Below, in pieces: positions 60,161 through 64,000 of a DNA stretch of 64,000 nucleotides (within the stretch, counting starts at the first letter, position 1; each line of letters opens with the position of its first letter). This DNA comes from an uncultured Armatimonadota bacterium. Its GTDB lineage: Bacteria > Armatimonadota > Fimbriimonadia > Fimbriimonadales > Fimbriimonadaceae. Made by a program: the position numbers and the translations under genes. The stretch lies in contig CAILEM010000109.1 of NCBI GenBank assembly GCA_903833215.1, forward strand, positions 1 through 64,000, written 5' to 3'. The notes beneath the pieces are model-generated. The model ran no database searches. It was not told where the DNA came from and saw only the letters and a program-made list of their open reading frames with translations.

Positions 60161-60949
60161 TTAGCGTGGCGGTTCCACGCCGATTTGGTACTGGTTGCCA
60201 TAGGCAACTGGAGCACCTGGGAAATAGGTGTTGTAGGTCAGACCCACCGTAACGAAGTACACGGGCAACGTGAACAGAATGCCGATAAAGCACGCGCAGT
60301 AGCCCAACGCAACCACCAGACCCGCCACGAACAGGAGGGCAAACATCGCCCAGGCATCAGCCCGAAGGGTGTTGAAACTCGCCTTCATGGCTTCAATCGG
60401 ATTCATATTCCGGTCAATCACCAGGAGAGGTGTAAAGCTGAGCGCCCCAATAAGGAAGAACCCTGGAATAATGAGGCAAACAAATCCGAGTGCGGTGACT
60501 AGGCTAACGAACAGTGTTGCGATCATGAGCGGTACCGCACATTGGAAACCGATGAAAAGGTCACCGATGTTCAGGGGCTCGCTTCGCGCCTGCTTCAATC
60601 CCATGTAAAGGAGTGAGCCGGAGAATATTCCGACCACCATGTTCGGAATGATTCCCAACGCAGCCGCCGTGAGGTACTTCATCAAGTCAAACGGCCCGGT
60701 ATTGAGAATGCTGCCATAAACGAGCATGTTTATCCCAATGTTGCACCCTCCTGCTACCAGCGCAATGAGGAAGCCGCCCACCAACGTCGTTAAGATCCAG
60801 GTCGACAGGTCCGACTGGACTAACTTCCACGCCGCTCCAATAGCGTCGAAATACACACCTGGCGGGCGTCCGAAGGGATCATTAGCACGAGGGTAATTGG
60901 AATATCCGGGGGGCTGCTGCCAAGAAGGATCGGGTGGGATTTGGGACAT
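60161..60949 (-). CDS. Membrane protein paralogue 1
   Basis: A 262-residue multi-pass protein. The soluble N-terminus (SQIPPDPSWQQPPGYSNYPR) is followed by the signature PFGRPPGVYFDAIGAAWKLVQSDLSTW and about five or six membrane helices. GLKQARSEPLNIGDLFIGF, LIIPGFFLIGALSFTPLLVIDRNMNPIEAMKASF and a Tyr-rich C-terminal segment repeat almost word for word in the two neighbours. The layout resembles DUF975/GPDPase-membrane-type families. The function is unknown. Confidence 0.7.
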   Translation of the reverse strand: MSQIPPDPSWQQPPGYSNYPRANDPFGRPPGVYFDAIGAAWKLVQSDLSTWILTTLVGGFLIALVAGGCNIGINMLVYGSILNTGPFDLMKYLTAAALGIIPNMVVGIFSGSLLYMGLKQARSEPLNIGDLFIGFQCAVPLMIATLFVSLVTALGFVCLIIPGFFLIGALSFTPLLVIDRNMNPIEAMKASFNTLRADAWAMFALLFVAGLVVALGYCACFIGILFTLPVYFVTVGLTYNTYFPGAPVAYGNQYQIGVEPPR

Positions 60950-61004
60950 TATTTACTCACACTCAATGATAGCCGAAGGTTTTGTGCGGCCAGACTTCCT
61001 CTCC

Positions 61005-61763
61005 TCAATATGGCACCTGGTTAAAGACGAAGGGTCGCTCTTTCGGGAAGAAGTAGTTGTATGAGATTCCGATCGTGACGAAATAGATCGGATATGTGAA
61101 AAGCAGACCGATTCCACAAAGGCATCCGCCCAGACTTCCGACTAAACCGGAAAGAAAGACAAGTGCGAAAAGACTCCAGGCGTGGGGTTTTAAGGTGTCG
61201 TAGCTTAGCTGAAGGGCTTCAATTGGAGTGAGGTTCTTATCGGCGATCAATAGTGGCACGAAGGCGAATATCCCGGACAGCCATAACCCAGGAACGATGC
61301 AAAGAAAGATTCCGACGGTGATGATCAGGGATGTCACAAACATGCCGATAACGACCGAAACGGACTGAGGGAAGGCCGAAAATATATCCCCAATACCGAT
61401 CTGCTCATTTCGGGCTTGCTTCAGGCCCATGTGCATCAGTCCCGTTAGAAGAATCTGAAAAACGCAACCGATGACGATGGCAATGGGAAAGATCGCGAGG
61501 GGCAACGCCGTAGCTCTAGATCCTGCCGTAATCATGCCGCCAAAAACAAATAACTCGAGGCAAATGATTGAGCCGTAATACAGTGCGAACACAATCACCA
61601 TCGACAAGACCCATGTTGCAAGATTCGCCTGCACGAGGGTCCAAGCCCGCCCAATCGAATCAAAGTAGACACCCGGCGGCCTGCCGTAGGGATCTTGGTT
61701 ATATTCAAATCTCGGATAGTTGGAGTATCCGCCAGGGCCGTTGTAAGGTGGAATTTCTGCCAT
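61005..61763 (-). CDS. Membrane protein paralogue 2
   Basis: A 252-residue paralogue of the 60161 product. Matching segments are YGRPPGVYFDSIGRAWTLVQANLATW, GLKQARNEQIGIGDIFSAF, CIVPGLWLSGIFAFVPLLIADKNLTPIEALQLSYDTLKPHAWSLFAL (broken by a few changes) and the GISYNYFFP ending. About five or six membrane helices. It lies 55 bp upstream of paralogue 1 on the same strand; the set arose by tandem duplication. Confidence 0.7.
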   Translation of the reverse strand: MAEIPPYNGPGGYSNYPRFEYNQDPYGRPPGVYFDSIGRAWTLVQANLATWVLSMVIVFALYYGSIICLELFVFGGMITAGSRATALPLAIFPIAIVIGCVFQILLTGLMHMGLKQARNEQIGIGDIFSAFPQSVSVVIGMFVTSLIITVGIFLCIVPGLWLSGIFAFVPLLIADKNLTPIEALQLSYDTLKPHAWSLFALVFLSGLVGSLGGCLCGIGLLFTYPIYFVTIGISYNYFFPKERPFVFNQVPY

Positions 61764-61785
61764 GAAAAAAGGTTGCGCTCAAGTA

Positions 61786-62292
61786 CTAGAGACTTGCGCG
61801 GAACTCTATTTGGACTAAGTTTTCAAACCAACTAAGCGTTCGTTTGGACCATTTGGATGAACCCGAGTCAACAATACGGTAGCTCTTTGCATTCGTGTTG
61901 GCAGCAGCGTTCCACCAGGCGAGGATAAAGGCGACATTGAGTATTGCGACGAAGATGTACACGACGCAAGCCCCTCCCACCGCATAGTCGTGTTGCGACA
62001 ATAGAGAAACCGAACGAATCAGGCTTAGCGTCGACCGAAAAGACAGGTAGAAGCCAAAAATCGCCATAAACCACTTCGGCGTTGCTAACTTCAGTGTAGA
62101 CAACAGAACTAGGGCCATCCAGAACGAGTCGTTTAGGAGAATCATGTCCAGTATTGGCCGATGGTCAGATAGCGATTGCCAAGAGATGCCGATCACAGCC
62201 TGCACCGCGTCAACGACAGCGCACACGATGCCGAGTTTTCGGAGTGAGGCATTTGTCATTGGCGTGTTCGGTCCCATTTGAGCCTGAGGCAT
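61786..62292 (-). CDS. Hypothetical membrane protein within the paralogue cluster
   Basis: A protein of about 168 residues from ATG 62292 (a start at 62340 would overlap the upstream gene by 44 bp) with about four membrane helices (LGIVCAVVDAVQAVIGI, FWMALVLLSTL, WFMAIFGFYLSF and VYIFVAILNVAFILAWW). It is unlike the three neighbouring paralogues in sequence. It lies between paralogues 2 and 3 and is probably co-transcribed. Not recognised. Confidence 0.55.
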   Translation of the reverse strand: MPQAQMGPNTPMTNASLRKLGIVCAVVDAVQAVIGISWQSLSDHRPILDMILLNDSFWMALVLLSTLKLATPKWFMAIFGFYLSFRSTLSLIRSVSLLSQHDYAVGGACVVYIFVAILNVAFILAWWNAAANTNAKSYRIVDSGSSKWSKRTLSWFENLVQIEFRASL

Positions 62293-62296
62293 TCGG

Positions 62297-63019
62297 TTAG
62301 GTAGAGCCGTGCGGGAAGAATTCATTGTAGGCGATACCAATCGTTACCAAGAAGATCGGAAGAGTAAAAAGGACCCCTACCCCGATCACGAAGAAGCCGC
62401 CGACCAAGACGATGCTTGCAACGGCGAGGAGACCAAACATCGACCATGCATATGGGCGCATGGTGTTGTAGGAAGTCTTGATCGCGGCAAGGGGTCTCAT
62501 TTTCTGGTCGATTACAAGGATGGGCACGAAGCAAAGGCATCCGCACAAGTAAAGACCTGGCACGATTAGGATCACTGACCCAAGAGCGATAAAGCCCACA
62601 ACCGCGATTCCAGCGATGAGCAGTGGCAGAAGGCACTGAAAGCCAGCAAACAAACTCCGAAACTGAACTTGCTCGTGCCGAGCCTGCTTTGCACCCATGT
62701 ACATCAGCGAGCTCGCAAAGATACCAACGAGCAGCAACGGAATCAAACCGAGCAACGACTCTTCGATCTGCTGGAGTTGGGTCGAACCGTCAGTGTTAAA
62801 GACAGTTCCGTAGATGGCGGACTCAATTATGAAGTCGCCGATCAAAAGAATCCCTCCGGTCAAGAAGAGCGCGGCCGTGGCGAGTGGAATCCAAGTTGGC
62901 AGGTCCGATTTGACCAGATCCCACGCTTCACCAATCGAATTGAGATCTAGCCCCTTGGGTTTGCGACCCATCGTTCGGCCAAAACTCGTCGAAATACGTG
63001 GAGGTGCAACTTCAGACAT
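62297..63019 (-). CDS. Membrane protein paralogue 3
   Basis: A 240-residue paralogue with GRKPKGLDLNSIGEAWDLVKSDLPTW at the N-terminus, MYMGAKQARHEQVQFRSLFAGF in the middle and VPGLYLCGCLCFVPILVIDQKMRPLAAIKTSY before the last helices. It is the most diverged of the three and lacks the long Pro/Tyr-rich N-terminal tail. It is the first gene of the presumed four-gene operon. Confidence 0.7.
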   Translation of the reverse strand: MSEVAPPRISTSFGRTMGRKPKGLDLNSIGEAWDLVKSDLPTWIPLATAALFLTGGILLIGDFIIESAIYGTVFNTDGSTQLQQIEESLLGLIPLLLVGIFASSLMYMGAKQARHEQVQFRSLFAGFQCLLPLLIAGIAVVGFIALGSVILIVPGLYLCGCLCFVPILVIDQKMRPLAAIKTSYNTMRPYAWSMFGLLAVASIVLVGGFFVIGVGVLFTLPIFLVTIGIAYNEFFPHGST

Positions 63020-63369
63020 GGAATTGGGTTGCTCTTTTCCTCAAACAGCGACCCTTATTTAACCATGACTCTAGTGAAATGCCTAGGCGTACTTTTGGAT
63101 CACTTCGAAGGGCCGGTTTTCCCGACGCGAACGAGCGAATTAGGTCTGGATATAGCCGAACTGGTCAATTGAGTCAGAGAAGATATCCGGAGATTCGAAA
63201 GGTAGCGATTCGTTCGTAATATTCCTGATTTGAACGACAGCCTTCAGTGCTACGCAAATAGGACGAGGTTGTGCTGACCACATGGCAGTTGTTCGAATCA
63301 TTTTTGGGAATTGCTGCTGTTCCAATGAAAAGTTTTGCTATTTGTAGGATTCTCGGTTATCATAACGTT
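63020..63369. other. Intergenic region upstream of the last gene
   Basis: About 350 bp between divergent genes. No convincing frame, repeat or terminator was found. The 40 bp before the ATG at 63370 are AT-rich and include TTATCATAACGTT, a plausible promoter or operator area. Confidence 0.4.
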
Positions 63370-64000
63370 ATGAAGCAAGTTTATGTTAAGATCCTGTTTG
63401 GTATGATCGCCATTTCCCTTTCATACTTCGAGGCAGAAGCTCAGACGAAAAGCATCGGCCTAAATCCTACAAGTTTCGCGTCAGCTGGTACGGGGGTCGT
63501 CTTTCCTAGTACCACATCCTTCTCGTCATCGAGCACGCTCGCCGCAAGCGCGGTCGCAGGGTCCCACCCCAGCTCTGGCTCAGCGTCTGTGACTGGAACG
63601 TGGCGGTTCTTTGTCACGAATGTAGGCTCATCATCTTTGCCACCTGACATATCGGGCTATTTTCAATGGGGATTTACCGAGGAATCTGCCGCCTACGCCC
63701 ATAATAACCAGTCTGGAGCTTCGGCGTCTGGATCCTCCGACACACTCAACACCTCCAATACTGCGGCGGTTGGAGTTGGAACAGACAATCCACTGGACGA
63801 TTACTACTATTCGGCAACACCAGACCCTACAGTAAATATACCTACAGGAGCAAAGATGTCTGGTTCGGGCTCATCGTGGAGTTATGGTCAAGACCTCATC
63901 GGCATGGAGGCTCATGCCGAAGGGTACCTAACGGGCACGCCGCCTCCAGGGCACGACACGGGCAGTGGTAGCGCTAGCGCTTACGCTTCGCTCTCATATG
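63370..64000 (+). CDS. Secreted Ser/Gly/Thr-rich protein (partial, cut by window end)
   Basis: From ATG 63370 the frame stays open to the last base, giving at least 210 residues. A signal peptide (KILFGMIAISLSYFEAEAQ) leads a low-complexity extracellular region rich in Ser, Gly, Thr and Ala, with FFVTNVGSSSLPPDISGYFQ and YYYSATPDPTVNIPTGA segments. It could be a surface or matrix protein with beta-sandwich domains. The C-terminus is outside the window, so no family can be assigned. Confidence 0.6.
   Translation, partial: MKQVYVKILFGMIAISLSYFEAEAQTKSIGLNPTSFASAGTGVVFPSTTSFSSSSTLAASAVAGSHPSSGSASVTGTWRFFVTNVGSSSLPPDISGYFQWGFTEESAAYAHNNQSGASASGSSDTLNTSNTAAVGVGTDNPLDDYYYSATPDPTVNIPTGAKMSGSGSSWSYGQDLIGMEAHAEGYLTGTPPPGHDTGSGSASAYASLSY

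Overview
The window looks like chromosome from a Gram-negative, heterotrophic, free-living bacterium, most plausibly a member of Armatimonadota (Fimbriimonadia-like). The hints are a prepilin-type gene of the style common in that phylum (FTLIELLVVIAIIAILAAI followed by an FPVFAQAKAAAKK-like stretch), kdsB (so Kdo-containing LPS and an outer membrane), many short unknown genes, and clustered palindromic intergenic repeats. This is inference from gene content; no database search was run.

Layout. 1-3.0 kb: a hairpin-rich stretch, then small membrane and lipoproteins of unknown role. 3.0-6.7 kb: a VapBC-type toxin-antitoxin pair, a 2TM protein, a sirtuin, a palindrome-bounded MITE-like segment, a PhyH-type dioxygenase and a DUF1810 protein. 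6.7-18.2 kb: a two-component system, a degenerate polysaccharide deacetylase, an ABC exporter with a DUF1854 partner, a REC-GGDEF protein, DsbD, HppD, a class III nucleotide cyclase and tRNA-Thr(CGU). 18.2-26.1 kb: a 1-kb gene desert, a single prepilin gene with a strong terminator, and a 1,821-residue secreted protein built from 19 Ig-like repeats. 26.5-36.1 kb: an M61 peptidase, the obg-nadD-rsfS operon, the Lhr-type helicase/PdeM repair pair and a sugar isomerase.

36.1-42.6 kb is an accessory island of very small genes. It holds dispersed palindromes, a DUF433/DUF5615 toxin-antitoxin-like operon, three copies of an 18-bp palindrome, and two short genes that share one promoter-hairpin-RBS leader whose stem shows compensatory changes. 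42.6-48.6 kb is housekeeping: a free-standing duplicate of the Ffh M domain, ffh, rpsP, khpA, rel/spoT, kdsB and a zinc-ribbon protein.

48.6-52.6 kb is repeat-rich. It holds a ~100-bp repeat pair and a REP system (GTAG plus hairpin) with four 76-bp tandem units lying between an intact RAYT-type transposase and a second one that has lost both His of its HUH motif. 52.6-64 kb: PII, a PhoR-like kinase, a GHL10-type glycosidase-like protein, YceI, thrC-thrB, tRNA-Gly(GCC), glycerate kinase, a family of three paralogous membrane proteins, and the start of a Ser-rich secreted protein cut by the window end.

The most unusual items are the REP/RAYT locus with its HUH-less paralogue, the stand-alone SRP M-domain protein, the shared covarying leader hairpin in the accessory island, and the 19-repeat secreted protein.
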